A DNA stretch of 51,350 bases from Bacillota bacterium (GTDB taxonomy: Bacteria > Bacillota_I > Bacilli_A > RF39 > UBA660): contig SVAK01000007.1 in NCBI GenBank assembly GCA_015059445.1, positions 1 to 51,350 on the forward strand. Reading direction: 5' to 3'. Shown here in pieces: positions 41,477-50,643 of this stretch. The number at the start of each line of letters is the position of its first letter. The stretch's first letter is position 1. Both the position numbers and the translations under genes were made by a program. Under the pieces are notes generated by a model. It was not told the origin of the DNA. It saw only the letters and a program-made list of their open reading frames with translations, and did not search any database.

Positions 41477-43763
41477 CTTCTTTCTTGTTAAATAAATCAT
41501 TATATATTGTATCAAAATTATTTACTAATTTAATATTAATACTTTCTATTATTTGTTTTGGAATATCTTTTAAATCAAAACTATTGTCTTCAGGAACATA
41601 AACTGTTTCAATGCCGGCATTATATGCAGCAATTAATTTTTCTTTTAATCCGCCAACTTTTAAAATGTTCCCTTTTAAAGTAATCTCGCCAGTAAAAGCA
41701 ACCTTTTCGCTAATTTCAATATTTAATAACCTAGATAAAATCACTGTAGTAATTGCAACCCCACAAGAAGGGCCTTCTTTTTTAGTCGCTCCATCAAGTA
41801 AGTGAATATGAACCACCCTATTGTAAAACTCTGTGTTACTAACATAATTTTTTTCTTTAATAAAAGATGTCGCAACATTTATACTCTCTTTTAAAACGTC
41901 ACCAATAGACCCTGTCACTAGCACTTTTTCTTCGCCATTATAAATCGAGCATTCAATTTGTAAGTTTATTCCACCATAAGGTGTATAGGCTAAGGCATTA
42001 ACAATACCCGGTTCTTTTATTTTTTTATTTTCTAGATTATTAATTGGGTCTTTTAAATATTTCATTAAATCCACATTGCTTATTGCAAAAGATTCACCTT
42101 TGCTAGTAACAACTTTGGTTACTAAGGTTCTTAACACTCTACTTAAATTTCTAACTCCAGCTTCTTTGGTATAATTATTAATTAAATAAATAAGTGTCTC
42201 ATCTTTCATAACTAATTTTTTATTTAAATTTAATTCTTCATATATTTTTGGTAAAATATGTTTTTTGGCAATGTCAACTTTTTCAAAAACTGTATAACTA
42301 GAAAGTTCAATAATCTCTAAACGATCATATAAAGTATAAGGTATATCCTCAATATTGTTAGCAGTCAATATAAATAAAACATCACTTAAATCAAAAGGTT
42401 CTTCAATATAATTATCTACAAATGTTTTATTTTGAGTACTATCTAAAATATCTAACAAAGTACTTGCCGGATCTCCTTTATAGTCCTTAACCATTTTATC
42501 TACTTCATCAATTAAAATTACTGGATTATTAGTGCCACATTTTTTTAAGCCTTGAATAATCTTACCAGGAAGAGCCCCAAGATATGTACGACGATTACCA
42601 ATTAATTCAGTCGAATCATTTAATCCTCCAACACTTATTTTATAAAACTCTCTATTTAATGAAGATGCGATACTAGAGGTTATTGTTGTTTTGCCAACTC
42701 CTGGAGGACCTACTAAACAAATTATTGGACTACTAACATCAGGATTAATGTTTTTGATATTAATGTAATCTTCTACTCTTTCTTTAACTTCAGATAAGCC
42801 AAAATGACTTTTGTTCAAATTATTCAAAACTGTTTTAACACTTAAATTTTCTTTACTTTTATTATTCCAAGGTAAATTAAGCACCCAATCCAAATAGCTT
42901 TTTATAACAGAATTTTCCGGAGCATTTGGCGTTCCATTTTCTAATTTTTTTATTTCTGCTTTTAATTTATCATTACTTTTAGCATTTAATTGTAAGCTAT
43001 CTAATTTTTCATAATATCTTTGAACTTCTTCATCATTGTTTTTTTCAAGTCCCAAAGTACTTTCTATTTCTTTTATTTTTTCTTTTAAATAATATTCTTC
43101 TTGTTCTTTTGATAATCGCACTTGAACATTATTATCAATTTTAGCTTCTAACTTAATATATTTAATTTCTAACTTAATGTCCTTAATTAAAGATAAAGCC
43201 CTCTTTTCATAATTTATTTCTTGCATGTATGCAAGTTTTTTTGAAGTGCTCAACGGCAAAAATGATGTTACTGCATCAGTTAGAAAATCCAAATCATCAT
43301 TTTCATTTATAGTTTTTATAATGCTATTAGATATATTAGGAGCGGAATTAATATAATCATTTAATATTTCTTTTAATTTTTTCCTAATTACATTTTCTCC
43401 GGCTTCCTCTAATTTAGGTAAGATAATATCTGACACAATACCATCAATTATCTCACTACTAAACGATTCATAATCTAATATTTTAACTCTTTTCTCTCCT
43501 TTTAAAGTAACTCTTAAATTACCATTAGAAAGTTCAATTTTATTTTTAATATAGGCAACTACACCAACATTGGGCAAATCTTCAATGGATGTGTCATTGT
43601 TTTTGGAATTTATAGGAGATACCACTAACACACGATTATTATACTTCTTACTACTAAATTTAATTATTTTTTTACTTATTTCATCTTTTAATTCTAATTT
43701 TATCTCTTGAAAGGGCAAAATCACTAAATCTTTTAAAAGCATAACTAGTAGTGTGTAGTCCAT
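41460..43763 (-). CDS. lon: ATP-dependent protease Lon
   Basis: 767 residues from ATG 43763: a GGAGGTGCGAT site precedes it and the promoter start lies near 43781, so the upstream ATG at 43829 is excluded. Lon unfolds and degrades misfolded and regulatory proteins. The N-terminal substrate domain starts LLVMLLKDLVILPFQEIKLE; the ATPase has Walker A CLVGPPGVGKTTITSS and Walker B PVILIDEVDKM; the protease domain has the serine in KEGPSCGVAITT and the lysine in GGLKEKLIAAYNAG. Relatives have the serine motif DGPSAG; here it is EGPSCG. Confidence 0.97.
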   Translation of the reverse strand: MDYTLLVMLLKDLVILPFQEIKLELKDEISKKIIKFSSKKYNNRVLVVSPINSKNNDTSIEDLPNVGVVAYIKNKIELSNGNLRVTLKGEKRVKILDYESFSSEIIDGIVSDIILPKLEEAGENVIRKKLKEILNDYINSAPNISNSIIKTINENDDLDFLTDAVTSFLPLSTSKKLAYMQEINYEKRALSLIKDIKLEIKYIKLEAKIDNNVQVRLSKEQEEYYLKEKIKEIESTLGLEKNNDEEVQRYYEKLDSLQLNAKSNDKLKAEIKKLENGTPNAPENSVIKSYLDWVLNLPWNNKSKENLSVKTVLNNLNKSHFGLSEVKERVEDYINIKNINPDVSSPIICLVGPPGVGKTTITSSIASSLNREFYKISVGGLNDSTELIGNRRTYLGALPGKIIQGLKKCGTNNPVILIDEVDKMVKDYKGDPASTLLDILDSTQNKTFVDNYIEEPFDLSDVLFILTANNIEDIPYTLYDRLEIIELSSYTVFEKVDIAKKHILPKIYEELNLNKKLVMKDETLIYLINNYTKEAGVRNLSRVLRTLVTKVVTSKGESFAISNVDLMKYLKDPINNLENKKIKEPGIVNALAYTPYGGINLQIECSIYNGEEKVLVTGSIGDVLKESINVATSFIKEKNYVSNTEFYNRVVHIHLLDGATKKEGPSCGVAITTVILSRLLNIEISEKVAFTGEITLKGNILKVGGLKEKLIAAYNAGIETVYVPEDNSFDLKDIPKQIIESINIKLVNNFDTIYNDLFNKKEENNIA

Positions 43764-43787
43764 ATCGCACCTCCAAATATAAACTTT

Positions 43788-43816
43788 ATTATAAAGAATT
43801 ATTTTCATTTTGTAAA
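43788..43816 (-). promoter_or_regulatory. Promoter of lon
   Basis: -35 TTTACA (43811-43816), 17-nt spacer, -10 TATAAT (43788-43793). No CIRCE or CtsR-like heptad repeat is seen beside it. Confidence 0.75.
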
Positions 43817-43875
43817 CAATAAAAGTCATTTTAAATTGAAAGATTTTACCAACTTAAAAATGATTAGTTAACTAA

Positions 43876-44139
43876 TCATTTATATATCAGATTTCCGATT
43901 TCTTTAAGTAATTCTAAACCAATTCTTTTGTCTTCAACATCTTTTGTTTCTAATAACATTATCTCATTATTATTAATAATATACAAAGAATAATAAATAT
44001 TTAGTTTTCTCTCTTTATTAATAGATTTATCCGTATACACTACATAATCTTTATTACTTTTATCATCATGATATGTTGCTAATACTTCATAAATTATTTC
44101 TTTGCCGTTTTCAAAAGTTTTCAAAGATAATTCTTCCAT
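43876..44139 (-). CDS. DUF1292-like small protein
   Basis: 87 residues, soluble. NGKEIIYEVLATYHDDKSNK then DYVVYTDKSINKERKLNIYY is the pattern of DUF1292 (YrzB) proteins, small beta-rich proteins of unknown function in Firmicutes. A second member is at 50027. It is translated from an ATG 2 nt after the stop of the 63-residue membrane protein. Confidence 0.75.
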   Translation of the reverse strand: MEELSLKTFENGKEIIYEVLATYHDDKSNKDYVVYTDKSINKERKLNIYYSLYIINNNEIMLLETKDVEDKRIGLELLKEIGNLIYK

Positions 44140-44141
44140 AT

Positions 44142-44333
44142 TTATCTTCCTCTTTTTTTATCAGTTTTGTCTTCCTCTGCTCCCTTAGCAGCAGAAATCT
44201 TTTTAAAATCATTGATTGCTACTTGGCGGTTTGTATTATTGGGATTCAGATTTATTGCTAAATGAAACAATAACGCTACAGTCATCAATCCAACTCCAGC
44301 ATATATTTTAAATTTATCTCTATTTATTGCCAT
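44142..44333 (-). CDS. Small single-span membrane protein
   Basis: 63 residues: a basic start (MAINRDKFK), one membrane helix (IYAGVGLMTVALLFHLAINL, about 10-29) and a charged tail ending DKTDKKRGR. I do not recognise a family. It has an extended -10 promoter and an AGGAGG-type site and forms a two-gene operon with the DUF1292 gene, placed between tig and lon where Bacillus has clpX. Confidence 0.7.
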   Translation of the reverse strand: MAINRDKFKIYAGVGLMTVALLFHLAINLNPNNTNRQVAINDFKKISAAKGAEEDKTDKKRGR

Positions 44334-44355
44334 TATTTTAACCTCCAGTAAAATA

Positions 44356-44385
44356 ATTATATCAAAAACCGCTCGAAATATTCAA
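44356..44385 (-). promoter_or_regulatory. Extended -10 promoter of the small membrane protein-DUF1292 operon
   Basis: -35 TTGAAT (44380-44385), 18-nt spacer ending in TGA, -10 TATAAT (44356-44361). The rest of the gap up to the tig terminator (44386-44521) shows no gene. Confidence 0.75.
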
Positions 44386-44521
44386 TAGATTATAATTTTA
44401 TAAATAATTTTGATAAGAATTTACAACTTTAGTAAAGAAGAAATACTCTTTTTATCAAATTGTATGAATTACTAAATTAATATGGTTAATGTTTATCCCA
44501 AAAGCCAATCAAAATTCAAAT

Positions 44522-44550
44522 AAAATAAAAGGCTACTATATTTGTAGCCA
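44522..44550 (-). terminator. Intrinsic terminator after tig
   Basis: Stem GGCTAC (44531-44536) / GTAGCC (44544-44549), 7-nt loop, followed by TTTTATTTTA on the minus strand. Confidence 0.85.
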
Positions 44551-44566
44551 CTAATAACTTGTTTTT

Positions 44567-45817
44567 TTATTTATTGTTTTCTTTTAAAATTTCTAATGCT
44601 CTATGCATTTTCATATCATATTTAACAACGTCAATTGTACCATATGCATTAATTAACTCTTCTACTTTGATTCCATAATTATCAGCCATTTCTTTAGCTT
44701 TAGCTTCTACTTCTTCTTCAGTGAAATCAATTTTTTCAAGTTCTGCTATTTCTTCAATTACATAACGATATTTAATTCTCTTAACAGCTTCAGGTTCCAT
44801 TTGTTTATGTAAATCTTCATGGGAAGTGCCAGTTAATTGGAAGTATTGTTCCATATCGATTCCTTGTGCTTTTAATTGATTAGCATAACCATCAATCATT
44901 CTGTGAACTTCTTCAGAAATTATTTCTGGATTAATTTCTACTTCTAATTTTTCAGATGCTGCTTGAAGCAAATCTTCAACAAATTTATCTTCTAATTCAG
45001 CTTCTTTTCTATCTTTAATTGTTTTTTCAACCTCTTTTTCAAAATCTTCAACTGTTTTAACATCTTCAAGTCCTAAATCAGCATAGAAATCTTCATTAAT
45101 TTCTGGTAATACTCTTGTCTTAATTTCGTGAATTTTAACTTTAAATGTAACCGCTTTATTTTTTAAATCTTCAACATAATTTTCTGGGAAAACTAAATTT
45201 AATTCTGTTTCTTCTCCCGTTTTCTTGCCAACTAATCCTTCTTCAAATCCCGGAATAAATGTATGTGATCCAATTTCTAATGGATAGTTTTCTCCTTTTC
45301 CGCCTTCTAATGCTTTACCATCAACATATCCATCAAAGTCTATAACTACTGTGTCACCATCAGCAACTACACCATTTTCTTTAACAACAACTTCAGCAAG
45401 TTGACTTCTTAAAACATCAATTTCTGCTTGTAATTCTTCTTTTGAAACTTTAACTTTTTCTTTTTTTACTCCCAAATTTTTATAACTTGTAAGTTTTATT
45501 TCTGGCTTTGTTATAATTGTAAATTTAAAGATAACTGAGCCATCACTAATACCAGTAACATCCACAGCTGGCTCAATAATTGGTTTTAAATCATTATTTT
45601 CTAATAATTCTTTATAAGCTACATTAATCGCTTCATTAATTGCTTCAGAATATAAAGACTCAACTCCATATTTTTTTAAATAAATGTCTTTCGGAGCAGC
45701 CCCTTTTCTAAATCCATCAATTTTAATATCTTTATTAACTTTTTTAAAAGCATTATCTAAACATTTAGCCCATTTTTCGCCTTCTAATTTAATTTCTATT
45801 TCATGTACGTTTTTCAT
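44567..45817 (-). CDS. tig: Trigger factor
   Basis: 416 residues from ATG 45817 (AAGGAG 5 nt upstream; the ATG at 45835 is unlikely). A ribosome-bound chaperone and prolyl isomerase that meets nascent chains. The N-terminal ribosome-binding domain contains IDGFRKGAAPKDIYLKKYG (usual signature GFRxGK/RxP; here GFRKGAAP). The FKBP domain has GDTVVIDFDGYVDGKALEGG and SHTFIPGFEEGLVGKKTGEE, and the C-terminal helical arms complete the protein. It has its own promoter and terminator. tig next to lon follows the Bacillus order tig-clpX-lon. Confidence 0.97.
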   Translation of the reverse strand: MKNVHEIEIKLEGEKWAKCLDNAFKKVNKDIKIDGFRKGAAPKDIYLKKYGVESLYSEAINEAINVAYKELLENNDLKPIIEPAVDVTGISDGSVIFKFTIITKPEIKLTSYKNLGVKKEKVKVSKEELQAEIDVLRSQLAEVVVKENGVVADGDTVVIDFDGYVDGKALEGGKGENYPLEIGSHTFIPGFEEGLVGKKTGEETELNLVFPENYVEDLKNKAVTFKVKIHEIKTRVLPEINEDFYADLGLEDVKTVEDFEKEVEKTIKDRKEAELEDKFVEDLLQAASEKLEVEINPEIISEEVHRMIDGYANQLKAQGIDMEQYFQLTGTSHEDLHKQMEPEAVKRIKYRYVIEEIAELEKIDFTEEEVEAKAKEMADNYGIKVEELINAYGTIDVVKYDMKMHRALEILKENNK

Positions 45818-45841
45818 TAAAACTCCTTCTTTCAATTAGAT

Positions 45842-45870
45842 ATTATAATATATTTAAGATTCTTTTACAA
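45842..45870 (-). promoter_or_regulatory. Promoter of tig
   Basis: -35 TTGTAA (45865-45870), 17-nt spacer, -10 TATAAT (45842-45847). Confidence 0.75.
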
Positions 45871-45894
45871 GTCTTATACTAACTCTAAGTAATT

Positions 45895-45918
45895 AAAAAA
45901 GCCTAAATAAATTAGGCT
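45895..45918 (-). terminator. Intrinsic terminator after greA
   Basis: Stem AGCCTAA (45900-45906) / TTAGGCT (45912-45918), 5-nt loop, then TTTTTT on the minus strand. It contains the greA stop codon. Confidence 0.85.
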
Positions 45919-46382
45919 ACTTTCATTATTTTAATATTATATCCACCATTAGGACTTTCTACTAATACTGTATCTCCAGTTTTATGACCTTTAATTGCAA
46001 TTCCTATTGGTGATTCCACTGATATTTTATTATTAAATGGATCTGCTTCTACAGATGATACCAATCTATATTCTTCTTCATCGCCATCTTCATCTTGAAT
46101 AGTAACGATTGAGCCAATACCAGCACTTCCGCCTTTTTTTGAAGGATCTATAATTTTACTATGTTCTAATTTATATTCTAATTCTTTAATTCTTGCTTCA
46201 ATTTGTGCTTGTTCATTTCTTGCTGCATCATAGTCAGCATTTTCTGATAAGTCTCCCATTGCTCTAGCTTCTTTTAAAGCTGTAATTACTTCTGGTCTTC
46301 TTACATTTTTAAGTTCATTTAATTCAGTTTCTAACTCTAAATAACCTTCAGCAGTTAGTTCGAAAAAATCTTCAGTTTTCAT
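45912..46382 (-). CDS. greA: Transcription elongation factor GreA
   Basis: 156 residues. It rescues backtracked RNA polymerase by stimulating transcript cleavage. The coiled-coil has the acidic tip MGDLSENADYDAARNEQAQI, with the Asp and Glu that act in the secondary channel, and the C-terminal FKBP-like domain has VSVESPIGIAIKGHKTGDTV. It has a promoter inside the end of trhP2, and its own terminator. greA near yrrO is also found in Bacillus, there with udk between; udk is missing here. Confidence 0.97.
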   Translation of the reverse strand: MKTEDFFELTAEGYLELETELNELKNVRRPEVITALKEARAMGDLSENADYDAARNEQAQIEARIKELEYKLEHSKIIDPSKKGGSAGIGSIVTIQDEDGDEEEYRLVSSVEADPFNNKISVESPIGIAIKGHKTGDTVLVESPNGGYNIKIMKVA

Positions 46383-46415
46383 TAAAAAATCTCTCCTTTA
46401 TAATCAACGTACAAA

Positions 46416-46444
46416 ATGATACTATAAAACACTTTTTTTGTCAA
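46416..46444 (-). promoter_or_regulatory. Promoter of greA
   Basis: -35 TTGACA (46439-46444), 17-nt spacer, -10 TATCAT (46416-46421). The -35 lies inside the 3' end of the upstream U32 gene. Confidence 0.65.
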
Positions 46445-47606
46445 ATACTTTTATACGCATCATGGCATATTTTTCTAACTCAATATCTAGAGGTAATTTG
46501 ACAATCATTTTTGGGTGTCTTGCAACATCTATTTTTTCGCCGTCTTCATTTACAATTGTACTTATAGTATATGTTAATGTATCCATATTAGGACCAATGA
46601 ACTCAACTATATCTCCAATTTTAAAATAATTTCTTTGTTCTAATATGAGATATTTATTCTCTTTATCATAATCTAATACAATTCCCAAAAAATCTTGATT
46701 GGATACTTCAGTTCGATCCGAAAAATAACTTTCATTTACCCCAGGAAATTCATGAAAAAATTGAGGGGTAGTATCACGATTAGCAACTCTATCTAATATT
46801 TTACTATAATATTCTCTATCTTCTTTTGGCAAAGATTTATTAACTATACCATCAATCATTTTGCGATAACACATAATAACTGTCGCAATATAATATATAG
46901 AACGCATTCTTCCTTCTACCTTAAAAGAGTTAACACCAATCTTAATCATTTCCTCTAAATAATCAACCATATTTAAATCTTTACTCATAAAAGTAAAATC
47001 CGGACTTCCATCTTTTGTAAATACCCATCGACAAATTTGAGCACAACCACCACGATTAGAATCTCTATTTGTACAATAATTTGATAAAACGCATTTACCA
47101 CTTATTGATGTACACATAGCCCCGTGAATAAAACATTCTATTTCAACATTAGTTTCTTCTTTTATTCTAATAATATCTTCACGATTAGCTTCTCTTCCCA
47201 AAACAATTCTTTTAACACCTAAATTTTTCCAAAAATTTACTGCTTCATAATTTAACGTACTAGCTTGCGTCGATAATATAATATCTAAGCCCACTTCTTG
47301 AGCCATTTTAACACCAATAATATCGCTAACAATTACAGCATCTACTTTTATTTCTTTTAATTTTTGTAAATACTCTTCTAAATTTTCTAAATTTTTATCG
47401 TGAAAAACAATATTTACTGTTACATAAATTCTTTTTCCTAAACTATGGGCAAATGTACATGCTTCATTTAGTTCTTCAATACTAAAATTTTTAGCATTTG
47501 CTCTTAAACTATAATCTCTACCACCTAAGTAAACAGCATCAGCTCCATATAAAAGAGCAATCTTTAATCTTTCTAAGTCTCCAGCAGGAGCTAATAACTC
47601 AGTCAT
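46422..47606 (-). CDS. trhP2: U32-family tRNA 5-hydroxyuridine modification protein, YrrO type
   Basis: 394 residues, U32 'peptidase' family. It starts TELLAPAGDLERLKIALLYG, the TIM-barrel start of the family, and has the cluster cysteines in FIHGAMCTSISGKCVLSNYC and GGCAQICRW, and a C-terminal beta domain. In Bacillus TrhP1 and TrhP2 (YrrN, YrrO) hydroxylate wobble U34 using prephenate, before TrmR methylates it. Here all three genes are adjacent and overlap (8 nt with trhP1), so the pathway to 5-methoxyuridine is probably complete. Confidence 0.9.
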   Translation of the reverse strand: MTELLAPAGDLERLKIALLYGADAVYLGGRDYSLRANAKNFSIEELNEACTFAHSLGKRIYVTVNIVFHDKNLENLEEYLQKLKEIKVDAVIVSDIIGVKMAQEVGLDIILSTQASTLNYEAVNFWKNLGVKRIVLGREANREDIIRIKEETNVEIECFIHGAMCTSISGKCVLSNYCTNRDSNRGGCAQICRWVFTKDGSPDFTFMSKDLNMVDYLEEMIKIGVNSFKVEGRMRSIYYIATVIMCYRKMIDGIVNKSLPKEDREYYSKILDRVANRDTTPQFFHEFPGVNESYFSDRTEVSNQDFLGIVLDYDKENKYLILEQRNYFKIGDIVEFIGPNMDTLTYTISTIVNEDGEKIDVARHPKMIVKLPLDIELEKYAMMRIKVFDKKSVL

Positions 47607-48384
47607 CAGTACCTCCTTTTAATTTATAAATAGTCTCAGTATATAAGAACCCTTTATCACTATCTATACCATCTAAATTACCATTTAATACTCCAATAAT
47701 TTGATTAATATTTAAAAATACTGAATTAACAAAATAATATTTAGCATCTAACCTCATTAATTCTAAACCATCAAATACTTTTTCATGATAAAAATATGTA
47801 CCAAATTCATTTTCATATACAATAAATTTATGATCAGAATTATCAATTACTATTGGATTTTCTTTTTCTATATTATAAAACTTACTATAATTATCTAAAA
47901 GTAACCTTCTAGAATACATTACTCCCGTATAGCCAAAAGTAAATAGGGTTATCTCCTTTTTAGTATTACTTATTATGTTTTCAATTTCTTCTTTGGTAAT
48001 ATCGGTCGAAAGAATTACTGAATCAACAAAATCCAAATAAATATTTACAGATTTACTATTGGTATTAAAATGAGTTAAATAAAGAATTTTTTCTATCTTT
48101 AAATCTTTAATTAATTCCAATATGCCTAAATCATCAAAAATAATTCCTTTTATATTTTCAGGTAAGTTATTTAAAATTTTTCTTAATTTATCTACCCCAT
48201 CATTATCTAAAATTCGATTAATATAAAGATAACCATCACAAGGTATTTCAGGAACTAAAAAAGTATTAGGTATGCCTACACAAAATCCTTTTAAAGGAAA
48301 AGCAAATTTTGTTATACCTAATTCTTTTAATTTATTTATATCTTCTAAGTTGTTAATAGTAATTAAAATCTTATTATTTTTCAT
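47599..48384 (-). CDS. trhP1: U32-family partner protein, YrrN type
   Basis: 261 residues, a shorter U32-family barrel with the same fold but without the cysteine cluster of trhP2: ILITINNLEDINKLKELGIT, KGFCVGIPNTFL, LYLTHFNTNSKSV and VILSTDITKEEIENII. It is divergent, and the assignment relies on its position between trmR and trhP2, exactly as yrrN in Bacillus. It ends in TGA (47599-47601), evidence that TGA is a stop in this genome. Overlaps both neighbours (8 and 11 nt). Confidence 0.8.
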   Translation of the reverse strand: MKNNKILITINNLEDINKLKELGITKFAFPLKGFCVGIPNTFLVPEIPCDGYLYINRILDNDGVDKLRKILNNLPENIKGIIFDDLGILELIKDLKIEKILYLTHFNTNSKSVNIYLDFVDSVILSTDITKEEIENIISNTKKEITLFTFGYTGVMYSRRLLLDNYSKFYNIEKENPIVIDNSDHKFIVYENEFGTYFYHEKVFDGLELMRLDAKYYFVNSVFLNINQIIGVLNGNLDGIDSDKGFLYTETIYKLKGGTDD

Positions 48385-48970
48385 TTTTCCATGTACTTAC
48401 AGAAAGTCCGTCGCCAATGTCATAGAACTTAGTATCAAATTCTTCGTTGTCTTTTAGAAAATCAATATAATTTTCTATTTTTTGTACTAATCCTTTTAAG
48501 TTTTTACTTTCAATTTTATCAGATTTTCCCACATATCCATGGAACTTTAGATTGTCAGTAATTATGGCTCCATTTTCTTTTAAGAAATATTTGTATTTTT
48601 CAAAAAACCTTTCGTATTGCCCTTTAGCAGCATCAATAAAGATTAAATCATACTTTAAATCTTCTGATAAATTAACATCTAATGCATCTTGGAATACAAC
48701 ATTAATTTTTTTATCTAAGCCACATTTCTTAACGTTTTTTAGACATTCCATATACCTTTCTTCATCACGTTCAATTGTTGTAACAAACGCATCATTCGTT
48801 GCACTTGCCATTAGAATTGCTGAATACCCAATCGCTGAACCTATTTCTAAAATACTCTTTACATTATTATCTTTAATATATTTCATAATAAATGCAATAG
48901 ATTTCTTTTCAATTATAGGAACATTCTTTTCCTGGGCATAATCTTCCATTTCTAATATTAATTCTTTCAT
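48374..48970 (-). CDS. trmR: tRNA 5-hydroxyuridine methyltransferase TrmR
   Basis: 198 residues, class I O-methyltransferase (YrrM). It methylates 5-hydroxyuridine at position 34 to mo5U with S-adenosylmethionine. Motifs: ILEIGSAIGYSAILMASA (SAM loop), VTTIERDEERYMECLKNV, LIFIDAAKGQYERFFEKYKY and AIITDNLKFHGYVG with the metal-binding Asp-Asn. The close neighbours trhP1/trhP2 supply its substrate. It starts 8 nt after mltG. Confidence 0.93.
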   Translation of the reverse strand: MKELILEMEDYAQEKNVPIIEKKSIAFIMKYIKDNNVKSILEIGSAIGYSAILMASATNDAFVTTIERDEERYMECLKNVKKCGLDKKINVVFQDALDVNLSEDLKYDLIFIDAAKGQYERFFEKYKYFLKENGAIITDNLKFHGYVGKSDKIESKNLKGLVQKIENYIDFLKDNEEFDTKFYDIGDGLSVSTWKNEK

Positions 48971-48978
48971 ATTACCAC

Positions 48979-50016
48979 CTAACTATATTTTTGAATTAAA
49001 TTTTGAAATTCATTATAAGTTTTTGCAAAATGTAACTCACCTGTTTTAATATCTGCATAGAAATACAAATAGTTTGTATCACTAGGCTTTAACGCTGCTC
49101 GAATTGAAGCCTCGCTAGGATTACAGATAGGCCCAATAGGTAAACCTAAAAAATCTGTTCTCCTTGTATTATATGCATTAACACTATTTAAGTCACTTTT
49201 AGTTAAATTTTCGCTTAGTGCTTTTTGCACCCCATAATATGTAGTTACATCCATTCCTAAACTCATATTCAAATCAAGTCTTTTATATATTACTTGACTA
49301 ACTTCATCTCTTTGATCAGCTATCATAGTTTCATTTTCAATTATACTAGCCATAGTAAGTATTTCATGAATATTGTAATCTGACGCACCAATCAAATTAC
49401 TATAATTATCTAACACATTTTTCGTTTTATCAAGCATTTTCTCAATTATCCCCTTTATACTAGCATCTTCATAAAACTCATAAGTTGCTGGAAATAAGTA
49501 TCCCTCTAAGGGATAATAGATATCGCTATTTAAAATTCTTTCATCTAAAAAATCATATTTATTAATTAACTCTTTTAAATAATTACTATCATTCATAACA
49601 TCTAATATTTCATTTTCGCTATATCCAAATTTTTCACTTATAATGCTTACATAATTAGTGATTCGTTTGCCTTCAATAAAAGTAACAGAAACTGTATCAT
49701 TTATAACATAACCATCACTAAGAATTTCTAATATTTTTTTAGTATCATAACTTCGATCTAGTTCATAAGTTCCTGCTTTAATTACAATATCACTATTTAA
49801 TTTAACATATATCATACTAGAAATTTTACTTTTTATTAATCTCGCCTTATACAAATTATTTAAAATTTCTTTAGTACTTGTATTTGCAGCAATGTTAAAC
49901 GTTACTTTTTCTTCCTTTTTACTAACGCTTGTAAGCCCATAAAAATATAATCCAACTATTAGTAAAATCACAACTATTATGCTTATTACAACTATTATAA
50001 TTCCTTTTTTCTTCAT
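48979..50016 (-). CDS. mltG: Endolytic murein transglycosylase MltG
   Basis: 345 residues, YceG family. A basic N-terminus and one membrane helix (about 5-28) anchor an outer domain with a LysM-like start (TFNIAANTSTKEILNNLYKA) and the catalytic part: YPLEGYLFPATYEF, ILTMASIIENETM with catalytic Glu227, MDVTTYYGV and the C-terminal GLPIGPICNPSEASIRAALK with YLYFYAD. It cleaves nascent glycan strands and sets their length, so this organism builds peptidoglycan. Order mltG-trmR is as in Bacillus (yrrL-yrrM). Confidence 0.95.
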   Translation of the reverse strand: MKKKGIIIVVISIIVVILLIVGLYFYGLTSVSKKEEKVTFNIAANTSTKEILNNLYKARLIKSKISSMIYVKLNSDIVIKAGTYELDRSYDTKKILEILSDGYVINDTVSVTFIEGKRITNYVSIISEKFGYSENEILDVMNDSNYLKELINKYDFLDERILNSDIYYPLEGYLFPATYEFYEDASIKGIIEKMLDKTKNVLDNYSNLIGASDYNIHEILTMASIIENETMIADQRDEVSQVIYKRLDLNMSLGMDVTTYYGVQKALSENLTKSDLNSVNAYNTRRTDFLGLPIGPICNPSEASIRAALKPSDTNYLYFYADIKTGELHFAKTYNEFQNLIQKYS

Positions 50017-50026
50017 CTTATCACTT

Positions 50027-50230
50027 CTAACTATCTAATTTTTCTAATATTTTATTAAGATAATCTAATTCATTATCTTCTAAAACTAATAACTTTCCTT
50101 TTACATTTTTACCACTGTAAACATTCCCTGTTAATGGATCTTTGTAAACTATATATTTATTACTATCTTTTTCTATTTCAAATATTATTTCAAAGTGTCT
50201 TTCTATTCCTTTACTATTCTTTAATATCAT
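50027..50230 (-). CDS. yrzB: DUF1292 protein, YrzB type
   Basis: 67 residues. ERHFEIIFEIEKDSNKYIVY then KDPLTGNVYSGK follows the DUF1292 pattern, and the position between ruvX and mltG is that of yrzB in Bacillus. It overlaps ruvX by 17 nt. Biochemical function unknown. Confidence 0.8.
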   Translation of the reverse strand: MILKNSKGIERHFEIIFEIEKDSNKYIVYKDPLTGNVYSGKNVKGKLLVLEDNELDYLNKILEKLDS

Positions 50231-50642
50231 TTTGACACCTCTTTAAATAACTTTCCAATATTACACAAGCAGCAATACTATCGATTTTATTTTTAGTGTT
50301 TTTGACATTTTCATTATTCAAATGAATTATATCTTCCGCTGTCTTAGTAGTAAGTCTTTCATCCACTAATTCTACTTTGATATTTTCCAATTCTAATAAT
50401 TCTTTAAATTTTAAACTTCTTTCTCCTGCAAAGCCAACACTTCCATCCATATTTTTAGGAATTCCTAATACCACTAGTTTAATATTATAATCACTGATTA
50501 TTTTTTTTACTTCATTTAATACGGCACTATAATTTTCAAATTGAAATCTTAATACTTTTAGAGGACTAACCAATGTATTTGTTTTATCACTTATACTAAC
50601 ACCTAATGTTTTTGTGCCCAAATCCAATCCTAAATATCTCAT
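50214..50642 (-). CDS. ruvX: Holliday-junction resolvase-like protein RuvX/YqgF
   Basis: 142 residues, RNase H fold: MRYLGLDLGTKTLGVSISDK with the first catalytic Asp, KLVVLGIPKNMDGSVG, VELVDERLTTKTAEDI and KIDSIAACVILESYL with the last Asp. The family acts in 16S rRNA 5' processing and possibly on DNA junctions. It follows ireB by 1 nt. Confidence 0.95.
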   Translation of the reverse strand: MRYLGLDLGTKTLGVSISDKTNTLVSPLKVLRFQFENYSAVLNEVKKIISDYNIKLVVLGIPKNMDGSVGFAGERSLKFKELLELENIKVELVDERLTTKTAEDIIHLNNENVKNTKNKIDSIAACVILESYLKRCQNDIKE

Positions 50643-50643
50643 T

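Noticed and set aside
44386-44521. Possible structured RNA between tig and the small membrane-protein gene (long inverted repeat TTTGATAA/TTATCAAA)
   Set aside because: The arms are A+T-rich with a long loop, and no promoter or terminator frames it.
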